Assembly: GCA_030669445.1 (NCBI GenBank)
Contig: DAOVDP010000005.1
Coordinates: 1-18,906 of the forward strand
DNA from: Candidatus Latescibacterota bacterium
GTDB taxonomy: Bacteria > Latescibacterota > MVCY01
DNA length: 18,906 nt
Direction of reading: 5' to 3'
Shown: positions 1 to 7,485 of the stretch, piece after piece
Numbering within the stretch: the first letter of the stretch is position 1
Layout of the letters: each line of letters starts with the position of its first letter
Made by a program: the position numbers and the translations under genes
The notes under the pieces: model-generated
Databases searched by the model: none
Seen by the model: the letters and a program-made list of their open reading frames with translations, nothing else
What the model was told of the DNA's origin: nothing

Positions 1-195
1 CTTCACCCTTAGCCAATGTACTGTAGGATTACACAACCGTATCGTTTGCACCCCATCAGCAGATTTAGCTTGCCACTCACCTCTCACCAATTAGTTTCTT
101 GAGGAAATCTCCTTATCTTATGATAATTTGATCTTTCTGCCTCTCACAACAGGTGAATCGTCCCCTTATGTATTCTCCCCTCTCTTGTTTTTCTG
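1..195. other. Gene-free region upstream of valS
   Basis: I find no convincing coding region, tRNA or terminator here. The upper strand is rich in C and T runs between about 60 and 195. I looked for a T-box leader, which would be expected in front of some aminoacyl-tRNA synthetase genes, and did not see the conserved T-box antiterminator sequence. It may be the spacer after an upstream gene lying outside the window. Confidence 0.5.
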
Positions 196-224
196 TTGAC
201 AGTGCCCCATCATTGTGGTATTTT
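196..224 (+). promoter_or_regulatory. Sigma-70-type promoter of valS
   Basis: A perfect -35 box TTGACA lies at 196-201. It is followed by a 17-nt spacer and the -10 box TATTTT at 219-224. Transcription would start near 231, giving a leader of only about 20 nt before the Shine-Dalgarno and start of valS. The spacing and the short leader make this a convincing constitutive-type promoter. It also argues against the GTG at 215 as the start of valS, because that codon would lie inside the promoter. Confidence 0.7.
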
Positions 225-253
225 TAAAACCGAATATAAATTCAGGAGGTATG

Positions 254-2932
254 ATGGAAAAGGTTTACAATCCCGGGATAATAGAGGCTAAGTGGTACAA
301 ATGGTGGGAAGAGAACGGTCTGTTCCATTCCCGGCCAAATTCAGAAGGGAGACCGTACACTATCGTTATTCCTCCTCCCAATGTGACCGGCATGCTTACC
401 ATCGGCCATGTGCTGAACAACACCCTCCAGGACATCTTAATCCGCTGGAAAAGGATGGAGGACTACGAGACCCTGTGGATGCCTGGAACCGATCATGCGG
501 GTATCGCTACCCAGAATGTGGTGGAACAGACCCTGGCCAAAGAAGGCAAAACCCGTCACCAGTTGGGGCGAGAGAAATTCGTGGAGAAGATTTGGCAGTG
601 GAAACAGAAATACGGCGGCATCATTATTCAACAGTTGAAGATGCTGGGTTGTTCCTGCGATTGGGAAAGGGAACGATTCACAATGGACGAGGTGCTCTCC
701 CGGGCCGTCAGAGAAGCATTTGTCCAGCTCTATGAAAAGGGGCTGATATATCGGGGTAAGTACATTGTCAACTGGTGCCCTCGCTGCCAAACTGCCCTCT
801 CCGACGAGGAGTCGGTTCATCAGGAAGAGAAAGGTTCCCTCTGGCATATAAAGTATCCGCTGAAGGACGAGGATAAATATGTTACCGTAGCCACCACCAG
901 GCCGGAGACAATGCTGGGTGACACCGCAGTGGCGGTCAACCCCAACGATGAACGCTACCTTGCCTTAGTAGGGAAGATCCTCATTCTGCCTTTAGTGGAT
1001 CGAGAGATACCCATTGTGGCCGATGAGTTTGTTGACCCTGAATTTGGCACCGGAGCGGTCAAGGTCACTCCGGCCCACGACCCTGATGATTTCGAGATAG
1101 CCGGGCGGCATAAACTGCCTCAAATCATGGTGATGAACAAAGACGCTACCATGAACGAATTGGCCGGATCAGAGTACGAAGGAATGGATAGGTACCAGTG
1201 TCGGGAGAAACTGTTAGGAGATCTGAGAACCCAGGAACTTCTGGTCAAAACTGAGGATTACACCTATTCGGTTTCCCACTGCGAACGGTGCGGCACTGTG
1301 CTGGAGCCCTATCTTTCCGACCAGTGGTTTGTGAAGACTAAGCCGCTGGCCGCCTGGGCAATCGAGGCGGTGCAAACCGGACAGCTGCGGTTCTTCCCCG
1401 GACATTGGGTGAAGACCTATCTGCACTGGCTGGAGAATATCAAGGACTGGTGTATCTCCAGGCAACTGTGGTGGGGGCATCGTATCCCTATCTGGTACTG
1501 CCAGTGCGGCCATCAGTTCGCCGTCAGAGAGGATCCCCAGGAATGTCCCCGCTGTGGGGGCAAAAATCTCGCCCAGGACGAGGATGTACTGGACACCTGG
1601 TTTTCTTCCTGGCTTTGGCCCTTTTCCACTATGGGCTGGCCCCAGAACACCCCTGAGCTTCGATATTTCTATCCCACAAATGCCTTGGTTACCGCCCCAG
1701 ATATTATCTTCCTCTGGGCGGCCAGGATGGTAATGGCTGGTTATGAGTTTATGGGGGAATGCCCCTTCCGGGATGTCTACTTTACCAGTTTGGTGAGGGA
1801 TCTTCAGGGAAGCAAGATGAGCAAATCCCTGGGCAACTCTCCTGATCCCACCCAGGTGATGAAACAATTTGGGGCCGACGCCCTGCGGTTCACTATGACT
1901 ATGCTCTCACCTCAGGGACAGGATGTGTACTATTCCAACGAAAAGGTGGAACTGGGACGTAACTTCTGCAATAAGATCTGGAACGCCGCCCGCTTCGTGT
2001 TTTCCAATCTGCCGGAGAAAGGAGAGGGAAAAGAGACAAAAGCGGAGAGCGGAGAATTGGAGCTTGCCGACAGGTGGATACTCAGCCGCCTGAACCAGGC
2101 GGTTCGGTCTCTCTCCAATTCCCTGCGAGAATACCGGTTCAACGAAGCAGCACACTGTATCTACGACTTCTTCTGGCATGAGTATTGCGATTGGTATTTA
2201 GAGTTGATTAAACCCAGACTTTACCAGTCGTCTGCCGAGAAAGGATCAAAGAGCGCACGGCAGTTGACAGCGAAGGTGCTGAGGGTTTCAATGCAATTGC
2301 TTCATCCCTTTATGCCCTTCATCACCGAGGAAATCTGGCACAGACTCAACGCAGAGGAAAACGGCACCAGCATAATGGTCTCTCCCTGGCCCCAATGTGA
2401 TCAGCAGGCTATCAATGAGAGCGTCGAGAGGGATATGTCCGTACTGCAGGAGTTCATAGTGGCAATCCGCAATATCCGGGCAGAGATGAACATCCCCCCA
2501 GACAGGAAGGCGGATGTGATGGTGAGGTCTTCGGGGAAAGAATCGCTGAGGCTTATACAGGACAACGAAGGATACATCACAAACTTAGCTAAAGTTCAAA
2601 ATCTATGTGCAGGTCCTGAGGTGAACAAACCTCACCAGCACTGTGCCACCGCTGTGGTCAAAGGTATGGAGGTCTTTGTCCCCTTGGCGGGGTTGATCGA
2701 CTCAGATCGTGAGCGTGAGAGATTAGGGCGGGAGGTCGAGCGGCTTTCGGAGCAGTTAGAGTGCTTTTCTGGGAGGCTTGAAGATGGGAATTTCCTTAAG
2801 AAAGCTCCTGCTGAAGTGGTAAAAAAGGAACGACAGAAACACTCAGATTGCCGGAAGAATTTAGAGAAACTCCTGGTAAATCTCAGAACCCTGGATAGGG
2901 TGCAAGGAAGCAGAGGCGCAGAGAAAAAATAA
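254..2932 (+). CDS. valS: Valyl-tRNA synthetase
   Basis: Cytoplasmic class I aminoacyl-tRNA synthetase that charges tRNA-Val. The product is 892 aa, normal for bacterial ValRS. Visible motifs are the HIGH-type signature PPPNVTG...TIGH (about residues 42-52), the editing (CP1) domain signature TTRPETMLGDTAVAVNP, the KMSKS signature at residue 521 (GSKMSKSLGNSPDP), and the C-terminal tRNA-binding coiled coil (RERERLGREVERLSEQL onward). Several CxxC pairs (CPRC, CERC, CQCG, CPRC) suggest zinc-binding inserts as in some bacterial and archaeal ValRS. An in-frame GTG at 215 would add 13 residues but falls in the promoter. AGGAGG at 244-249 is 1 nt from ATG 251 and 4 nt from ATG 254, so I prefer 254 (MEKVYNPG), which also matches the usual ValRS N-terminus. 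The last eight or so codons (GSRGAEKK) lie in a repeat element and may be a recent extension. Identity is certain; the exact start is slightly uncertain. Confidence 0.97.
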   Translation: MEKVYNPGIIEAKWYKWWEENGLFHSRPNSEGRPYTIVIPPPNVTGMLTIGHVLNNTLQDILIRWKRMEDYETLWMPGTDHAGIATQNVVEQTLAKEGKTRHQLGREKFVEKIWQWKQKYGGIIIQQLKMLGCSCDWERERFTMDEVLSRAVREAFVQLYEKGLIYRGKYIVNWCPRCQTALSDEESVHQEEKGSLWHIKYPLKDEDKYVTVATTRPETMLGDTAVAVNPNDERYLALVGKILILPLVDREIPIVADEFVDPEFGTGAVKVTPAHDPDDFEIAGRHKLPQIMVMNKDATMNELAGSEYEGMDRYQCREKLLGDLRTQELLVKTEDYTYSVSHCERCGTVLEPYLSDQWFVKTKPLAAWAIEAVQTGQLRFFPGHWVKTYLHWLENIKDWCISRQLWWGHRIPIWYCQCGHQFAVREDPQECPRCGGKNLAQDEDVLDTWFSSWLWPFSTMGWPQNTPELRYFYPTNALVTAPDIIFLWAARMVMAGYEFMGECPFRDVYFTSLVRDLQGSKMSKSLGNSPDPTQVMKQFGADALRFTMTMLSPQGQDVYYSNEKVELGRNFCNKIWNAARFVFSNLPEKGEGKETKAESGELELADRWILSRLNQAVRSLSNSLREYRFNEAAHCIYDFFWHEYCDWYLELIKPRLYQSSAEKGSKSARQLTAKVLRVSMQLLHPFMPFITEEIWHRLNAEENGTSIMVSPWPQCDQQAINESVERDMSVLQEFIVAIRNIRAEMNIPPDRKADVMVRSSGKESLRLIQDNEGYITNLAKVQNLCAGPEVNKPHQHCATAVVKGMEVFVPLAGLIDSDRERERLGREVERLSEQLECFSGRLEDGNFLKKAPAEVVKKERQKHSDCRKNLEKLLVNLRTLDRVQGSRGAEKK

Positions 2933-2998
2933 GAGACATAATTGTCTGATTATTAAAAAGTATCTTCTTCCTTTGCGTCTTTGCGACTTTGCGTTGAA
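2903..2998. repeat. Inverted, 8-bp-periodic repeat at the valS 3' end
   Basis: The right arm contains three tandem 8-mers, CTTTGCGT, CTTTGCGA and CTTTGCGT, at 2971-2994. The left arm (about 2903-2926), read on the minus strand, contains CTCTGCGC and CTCTGCTT, which are variants of the same 8-mer. The two arms face each other across about 36 nt of AT-rich sequence. The left arm is inside the valS reading frame and encodes its last residues. Sequences of this kind (CGCAAAG / CGCAGAG series) recur as dispersed intergenic repeats in many environmental bacterial genomes, by my recollection. Copy number in this genome cannot be seen from one window. The transcript could form an imperfect hairpin, but there is no U-tract. 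Confidence 0.55.
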
Positions 2999-3030
2999 AA
3001 TCAATGGTGAAGACTTTTTACGGACGGATA

Positions 3031-3297
3031 ATGTTTGAGAAAACAGTGACCATAAAGAATCAACTTGGCCTTCATGCCCGTCCCGCCGCCCTGCTGGTTA
3101 AGACTGCAGAAAGATTTAAATCCACTATCTTCTTGATCAGAGATGATCTTGAGGTCAATGCTAAAAGCATTATGGGTGTGATGATGCTGGCTGCTGAGAT
3201 GGGCAGTCAGTTCACCATCAGGGCCGAAGGGGAAGATGAGAAGCAAGCAGTTGAGGCTATAATTTGCGTGATAGAGGACAAATTCTATGAAGAATGA
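3031..3297 (+). CDS. ptsH: HPr, phosphocarrier protein of the PTS
   Basis: Small cytoplasmic phosphocarrier that takes phosphate from enzyme I on a histidine and passes it to sugar-specific EIIA proteins or regulatory targets. Starting at ATG 3031 gives 88 aa, the normal HPr length, and places the phosphoacceptor at exactly His15 (GLHARPA) and the regulatory serine at exactly Ser46 (AKSIMGV). These are the canonical positions in HPr. An upstream in-frame ATG at 3004 would add nine residues, has no Shine-Dalgarno and abuts the repeat element, so I reject it. The Shine-Dalgarno of 3031 is also weak (GGACGG nearby). The 3' end overlaps ptsI by 11 nt, so the two are translationally coupled. Ser46 suggests possible control by HPr kinase, but no hprK is present in the window. 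Confidence 0.95.
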   Translation: MFEKTVTIKNQLGLHARPAALLVKTAERFKSTIFLIRDDLEVNAKSIMGVMMLAAEMGSQFTIRAEGEDEKQAVEAIICVIEDKFYEE

Positions 3298-5065
3298 GAT
3301 TGTACTGGAGGGAGTGGCAGTATCTCCGGGAATCGCCATAGGTAAGGTATTTAGATACAATAAAGAGGATTTCTGGATAGAGGAACGTACCATTTCAGAG
3401 GATGAGGTAAAAGATGAAGTGGAACGCTTTCTTGCTGCTGTCAACCAGATCCGAGATGAGATCAAAGAGACCCAGGAAAGGTTGAAGTTCAAATTGGGCA
3501 AAGAGGAAGCCCGCATCCTTGATGCCCACCGGATGATGTTAGAAGACCAAGTGGTCATTGATGAGACGGTTGTACGCATAAGAGAAGAACGAAAAAATGC
3601 GGCTTTTGCCTTCTTCCGCACTCTTCGCAAAGTAGTTAAAGCGCTCAAACCCCTTGAAGATAATTATCTGAAGGAAAAACTGGCGGATGTGAGAGATATC
3701 GGCCGCCGGGTCTTCTTTAGGCTCTACGGTAAAGAACACCCCACTTTGAGAGATTTACAGTCTCCAGTGGTAGTTGTCTCCCATGCCCTTTCCCCTTTTG
3801 ATGTCACTCATATGCGGCGGGAGAATGTTTTGGGATTTGTCACTGACATTGGGGGCAGGACCTCCCATGTGGCCATCATAGCCAGGGCTATGGAGATTCC
3901 TGCCGTGGTGGGTCTGGAAACAGCCTCCTCCCAAGTCTCTCCCGACGATATGCTTATTGTTGACGGAAATCGGGGAATCGTCTATGTGAACCCTGACGAA
4001 GCCATCCTGCAGCAATACCAGCAAGAAGAGAGAAAGCTACTGCAACGGGAGGAAACCCTCAAGGCCCTGCGGGGATTGCCAGCAGTGACCCAGGATGGCA
4101 AACGGGTTGATATCTCTGCCAACATAGAACTTCCGGAAGAAGTGGACAAGGCCTTAGCTCACGGTGCCCAGGGGATAGGACTCTTTCGCACCGAGTTCTT
4201 GTATCTGTTGGGCGGAACCCCTCCCTCTGAGGATGAACAGTTTGAGATCTACAACGAGATAGCGCAGAAAACTGCCCCATATCCCACCATTATCAGAACC
4301 TTAGATCTGGGAGGAGATAAGCTTCCTGGCTTTGCTCCCCCTGTACCCGAGGCCAATCCTTTTCTGGGATGGCGGGCGATAAGAGTGAGTCTGGCGCTGA
4401 AAGATCTGTTCAAGGTTCAGTTGCGGGCTGTCCTGAGGGCCAGCGTAGGGGGAAATGTTCAGCTTATGTTCCCGATGATATCCGGCTTAGAGGAGTTAGT
4501 CGAGGCAAAAGAGGTGCTGAAGGAGGTGAAGGAGGAGCTTCGACAGAAACAGATACCCTTTGATGAACAGATAAAAGTGGGGGCGATGATCGAGGTGCCG
4601 GCAGCGGTGATGGTTGCCGAACATCTTGCCGGAGAAGTTGATTTTTTCAGCATCGGTACTAATGACTTGATCCAATATGCGGTGGCAGCAGACAGAGGCA
4701 ACGAAAAGATCGCCTATCTTTTTGAACCCCTTCATCCCGGAGTGCTCCGGCTGATCAAACTCACCATCGACGCTGGCCACCGGAGAGGCATCTGGGTGGG
4801 AATGTGCGGTGAGATGTCCGCTGATCCTCTGGCAACTATTCCCTTGCTGGGATTTGGGCTGGATGAGTTCAGTATGAGTCCGGTAGTCTTGCCCCAGATT
4901 AAGAATATAATCCGTTCTGTTACCTTAAAAGAGGCACAGGTTATTGCTGAACAGATATTGCAGATGAAGAGCGCCAGAGAGATCAGAGAATTCTTACAAG
5001 GGAAAGTTGATGAGAGATTGTGTGATATATCGGTTCCCCCTTCAAGGAGAAGGAGCCAATTGTGA
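3287..5065 (+). CDS. ptsI: PTS enzyme I (phosphoenolpyruvate-protein phosphotransferase)
   Basis: Cytoplasmic enzyme that autophosphorylates from phosphoenolpyruvate and transfers the phosphate to His15 of HPr. The product is 592 aa, slightly longer than the typical 570-575. The N-terminal HPr-binding helical domain comes first. The phosphohistidine swivel domain follows with the active site GGRTSHVAIIARAMEIPAVVG (His194). The C-terminal PEP-binding barrel shows GIGLFRTEFLY, DLGGDK, MIEVPAA, FFSIGTNDLIQY and the catalytic cysteine in VGMCGEMSADP (Cys507). The ATG start overlaps the end of ptsH by 11 nt and has GAGG about 9 nt upstream. The stop overlaps the next gene's GTG (GTGA, 4 nt). The basic C-terminal tail (PPSRRRSQL) overlaps the Shine-Dalgarno region of the next gene and looks non-conserved. 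All catalytic residues are present, so the protein should be active. No EIIA/B/C genes are in view. Confidence 0.97.
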   Translation: MKNEIVLEGVAVSPGIAIGKVFRYNKEDFWIEERTISEDEVKDEVERFLAAVNQIRDEIKETQERLKFKLGKEEARILDAHRMMLEDQVVIDETVVRIREERKNAAFAFFRTLRKVVKALKPLEDNYLKEKLADVRDIGRRVFFRLYGKEHPTLRDLQSPVVVVSHALSPFDVTHMRRENVLGFVTDIGGRTSHVAIIARAMEIPAVVGLETASSQVSPDDMLIVDGNRGIVYVNPDEAILQQYQQEERKLLQREETLKALRGLPAVTQDGKRVDISANIELPEEVDKALAHGAQGIGLFRTEFLYLLGGTPPSEDEQFEIYNEIAQKTAPYPTIIRTLDLGGDKLPGFAPPVPEANPFLGWRAIRVSLALKDLFKVQLRAVLRASVGGNVQLMFPMISGLEELVEAKEVLKEVKEELRQKQIPFDEQIKVGAMIEVPAAVMVAEHLAGEVDFFSIGTNDLIQYAVAADRGNEKIAYLFEPLHPGVLRLIKLTIDAGHRRGIWVGMCGEMSADPLATIPLLGFGLDEFSMSPVVLPQIKNIIRSVTLKEAQVIAEQILQMKSAREIREFLQGKVDERLCDISVPPSRRRSQL

Positions 5066-6042
5066 AGGCCATTATTCCGGTTGCCGGAGAAGGAACCCGC
5101 TTAAGGCCCCATACCCACACTATCCCTAAGGCTATGATGCCTGTGGCAGGCAAGCCTATTATTGGACATATCTTAGATACTCTTATCTCCCTCCGGGTAG
5201 ATCAGGTCGTCCTCATAGTTGGTCATTTAGGTGACAAAATCATTGAGTTTGTCAAAAACAGCTATCCACAACTGGAACTGAAATCGGTCCACCAGAAAGA
5301 GAGAAAGGGATTGGGGCATGCTGTTCTCTTGGCTAAAGACCTGATAGCTGAGGAATCGGTGTTGATTGTCTATGGAGATACTGTATTCGAAGGAGAGTTC
5401 TCCAGTTTGATTAATCGCCAGGCTGACGCCAGCATTGGAGTAAAAGAGGTAGAAGATCCCACCCGATTCGGAGTGGTAGAGATGGAAGGGGAGCGAATTA
5501 TTAGATTAGTGGAAAAACCCACCTCGTTTGTCTCCGACTTGGCCATCGTGGGTTTCAATTATATCAACAATTCTCCGCTCTTGTTTGAGTGTCTGGAAGA
5601 ACTGGTGCGCTCTTGCATTACCACCAGAGGCGAATACCAGTTGACCGATGCCTTCCAGTTGATGGTAGAGAGGGGGGCGAGGGTGGAGGCCTTTCGGGTG
5701 GAGAATTGGTTTGACTGTGGGAAACCAGAGACACTGTTAGAGACCAACCGGTATTTGCTGGAGAAGTCGGGTTTGGCACCTCAGGTGGAGGGCTCGGTTG
5801 TTAATTCTCCAGTTTTTATCTCCGACTCTGCCAAGGTGGTAAACTCGATTGTAGGCCCTTATGTTTCTATTGCAGAGGGGGCGACATTGGAAGATTCAAT
5901 TGTCCGAAACTCCATTATTGGCGAGGATGCTGAGGTCAGGCAGTGTCTGTTAGAGGGTTCATTGATTGGGGCCAATGCCCGGATTAAAGGTTTGCCTTAC
6001 CAGGTTAGTCTGGGAGATTTTTCTGAAATTGAGATAAAGTAA
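5062..6042 (+). CDS. Sugar-1-phosphate nucleotidylyltransferase with C-terminal left-handed beta-helix
   Basis: Predicted to join a nucleoside triphosphate and a sugar-1-phosphate into an NDP-sugar, the activated donor for polysaccharide or LPS synthesis. The N-terminal nucleotidyltransferase fold (Pfam NTP_transferase type) has the signature GEGTRLRPHTHTIPKAMMPV (residues 9-28), the metal/nucleotide Asp in VYGDT (Asp106), an EKP motif (LVEKPTSF, about 150) and WFDCGKPETLLETN (about 215-230). From about residue 245 the hexapeptide-like series (SPVFISDSAKVVNSIVGPYVSI and on) forms a short left-handed beta-helix. The architecture is that of long RmlA-like or UTP-glucose-1-phosphate uridylyltransferase-like enzymes; the sugar and nucleotide cannot be read off. 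GTG start with AGGAG (5051-5055) six nt upstream, overlapping the ptsI stop, so it is probably cotranscribed and translationally coupled with ptsI. Confidence 0.9.
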   Translation: MKAIIPVAGEGTRLRPHTHTIPKAMMPVAGKPIIGHILDTLISLRVDQVVLIVGHLGDKIIEFVKNSYPQLELKSVHQKERKGLGHAVLLAKDLIAEESVLIVYGDTVFEGEFSSLINRQADASIGVKEVEDPTRFGVVEMEGERIIRLVEKPTSFVSDLAIVGFNYINNSPLLFECLEELVRSCITTRGEYQLTDAFQLMVERGARVEAFRVENWFDCGKPETLLETNRYLLEKSGLAPQVEGSVVNSPVFISDSAKVVNSIVGPYVSIAEGATLEDSIVRNSIIGEDAEVRQCLLEGSLIGANARIKGLPYQVSLGDFSEIEIK

Positions 6043-6087
6043 TGATAGAGAGATACAGTTGCAATTCCATAAACAAAGGAGGTTTTT

Positions 6088-7254
6088 GTGTCTAAGAAAC
6101 ATTTCTTCACTTCAGAATCGGTTACCGAGGGACATCCGGACAAAATAGCCGACCAGATATCAGACGCAGTCGTAGATGCGATGCTGGCCCAGGATCCCTA
6201 CAGCAGAGTAGCTTGTGAGACTATAGTATCTACAGGAATGGCTGTAGTGGTGGGGGAGATCACCACCAGTTGCTATGTGGATATCCCGGCGGTAGTGCGA
6301 GAAACAATCAAGCAGATAGGTTACACCCGTGCCGAACTGGGGTTTGACTACAGCAATTGTGCTGTTTTAACCAGTATAAGTGGACAGTCTTCCGACATCT
6401 CCCAGGGGGTGTCCGAGGGCGAGGGGTTACACGCTGAACAGGGCGCAGGAGACCAGGGGATGATGTACGGCTACGCCTGCCTTGAGACCGAGGAGTTAAT
6501 GCCCATACCCATTATGCTTGCCCATAAACTGGCTCATCGACTGGCCCAGGTGAGGAAAGAAGACATACTGAAGTATCTGAGGCCTGACGGTAAGAGTCAG
6601 GTGACGGTGGAATATTCAGACGATAAGCCGGTTAGAGTAGATGCTGTGGTAGTGTCCACTCAGCATGACCCGGAGGTGACTCATGACCAGATCAAGGCGG
6701 ATATAATTGAGCATGTGATCAAAGAAGTTATCCCCAGCGAATTTCTCGATTCTGGTACTATCTATCATGTTAATCCCACCGGCAGATTTGTCACTGGTGG
6801 TCCCCAGGGTGATTCTGGAGTGACCGGCAGGAAGATCATCGTGGACACCTACGGGGGAATGGTCAGACACGGAGGGGGATGTTTTTCTGGAAAAGACCCC
6901 ACTAAAGTGGACCGAAGCGGTGCCTATGCTGCCCGCTACATAGCGAAAAATATTGTGGCAGCAGGATTGGCAGATAAATGCGAGGTGCAATTTGCCTACG
7001 CTATTGGAGTGGCCCAGCCGGTCTCCTTTACCATCAACACCTTTGGAACTGGGAAAATAGAGAACGAAAAATTGCTGAAGTTGGTGAGGAAACACTTCCC
7101 GCTCACTCCTAAGGGAATTATCGAATCCCTGCAATTGAGAAGACCCATCTACAAAAAGACTGCAGCCTATGGACATTTCGGGAGAGAGAGGGAGGAATTC
7201 ACCTGGGAGAAGACCGACAAGGTGCAGATTCTAAGAGAAGAGATAGGCCTGTAA
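6088..7254 (+). CDS. metK: S-adenosylmethionine synthetase
   Basis: Cytoplasmic enzyme making S-adenosylmethionine from methionine and ATP. The product is 388 aa, the typical bacterial length (about 380-400). Signatures include [19 protein letters not shown] near the N-terminus (catalytic His16, metal Asp18), the ATP-binding hexapeptide-type motif [12 protein letters not shown], and the phosphate loop [23 protein letters not shown] preceded by [13 protein letters not shown]. The C-terminus REEIGL is also typical. The start is GTG at 6088 with a strong AGGAGG at 6077-6082 and a five-nt spacer. It lies 45 nt after the nucleotidylyltransferase gene, so it may be in the same transcript. No SAM-sensing riboswitch is recognisable in the short upstream gap. 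ahcY follows after a repeat-containing spacer. Confidence 0.97.
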   Translation: MSKKHFFTSESVTEGHPDKIADQISDAVVDAMLAQDPYSRVACETIVSTGMAVVVGEITTSCYVDIPAVVRETIKQIGYTRAELGFDYSNCAVLTSISGQSSDISQGVSEGEGLHAEQGAGDQGMMYGYACLETEELMPIPIMLAHKLAHRLAQVRKEDILKYLRPDGKSQVTVEYSDDKPVRVDAVVVSTQHDPEVTHDQIKADIIEHVIKEVIPSEFLDSGTIYHVNPTGRFVTGGPQGDSGVTGRKIIVDTYGGMVRHGGGCFSGKDPTKVDRSGAYAARYIAKNIVAAGLADKCEVQFAYAIGVAQPVSFTINTFGTGKIENEKLLKLVRKHFPLTPKGIIESLQLRRPIYKKTAAYGHFGREREEFTWEKTDKVQILREEIGL

Positions 7255-7327
7255 TCTTTTAGCACCTCAGGGTTGAGCATTTCGATGTGTAGTATGTCGC
7301 TTTCCCATTAATATTGAACTTCATCCT

Positions 7328-7437
7328 GTCGTTGCGAGGAGCACTTCGCTATCGCTCAGCACAGGCTCCGCGACGAAGCAATCTCTTTCATTATTTGTAA
7401 GGATTGGAGATTGCTTCGCTGGTGCTCGCAATGACGA
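7328..7437. repeat. Palindromic intergenic repeat between metK and ahcY
   Basis: The left part reads CGTTGCGAGGAGC (7330-7342) and, after a 27-nt interruption, GCGACGAAGCAATCTC (7370-7385). The right part, GAGATTGCTTCGCTGGTGCTCGCAATGACG (7407-7436), is its inverted counterpart: GAAGCAATCTC pairs with GAGATTGCTTC, and TTGCGAG with CTCGCAA. This matches a family of dispersed palindromes (CATTGCGAGGAGC...GCAATCTC type) that I recall from many bacterial genomes. The 27-nt stretch inside the left arm (from about 7343) is absent from the right arm and may be an insertion. No coding potential is seen. Confidence 0.7.
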
Positions 7438-7485
7438 ATCGTTGTAACATATTTAGTTGACAGTTACACCAACAAGGGGAGAAAT

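Noticed and set aside
1214..1867. Open frame of 217 codons on the minus strand inside valS
   Set aside because: It is fully antisense to conserved ValRS sequence, including the KMSKS region, and the translation has no recognisable domain; it is a shadow frame.
2971..2994. Tandem octamers as a possible CRISPR or VNTR array
   Set aside because: The units are 8 bp without spacers and only three in number; this is a short repeat element, not a CRISPR array.
3004..3030. Upstream in-frame ATG for ptsH
   Set aside because: It has no Shine-Dalgarno and would shift His15 and Ser46 away from their canonical positions; ATG 3031 fits the family exactly.
6043..6087. SAM riboswitch before metK
   Set aside because: The gap is 45 nt and shows no SAM-I type helices; too short for the common SAM riboswitch classes with an expression platform.
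7457..7462. TTGACA sequence upstream of ahcY
   Set aside because: At 17 nt spacing the -10 position falls on the Shine-Dalgarno and start codon region (about 7480-7485) and does not match a -10 box, so it cannot serve as the promoter of ahcY.
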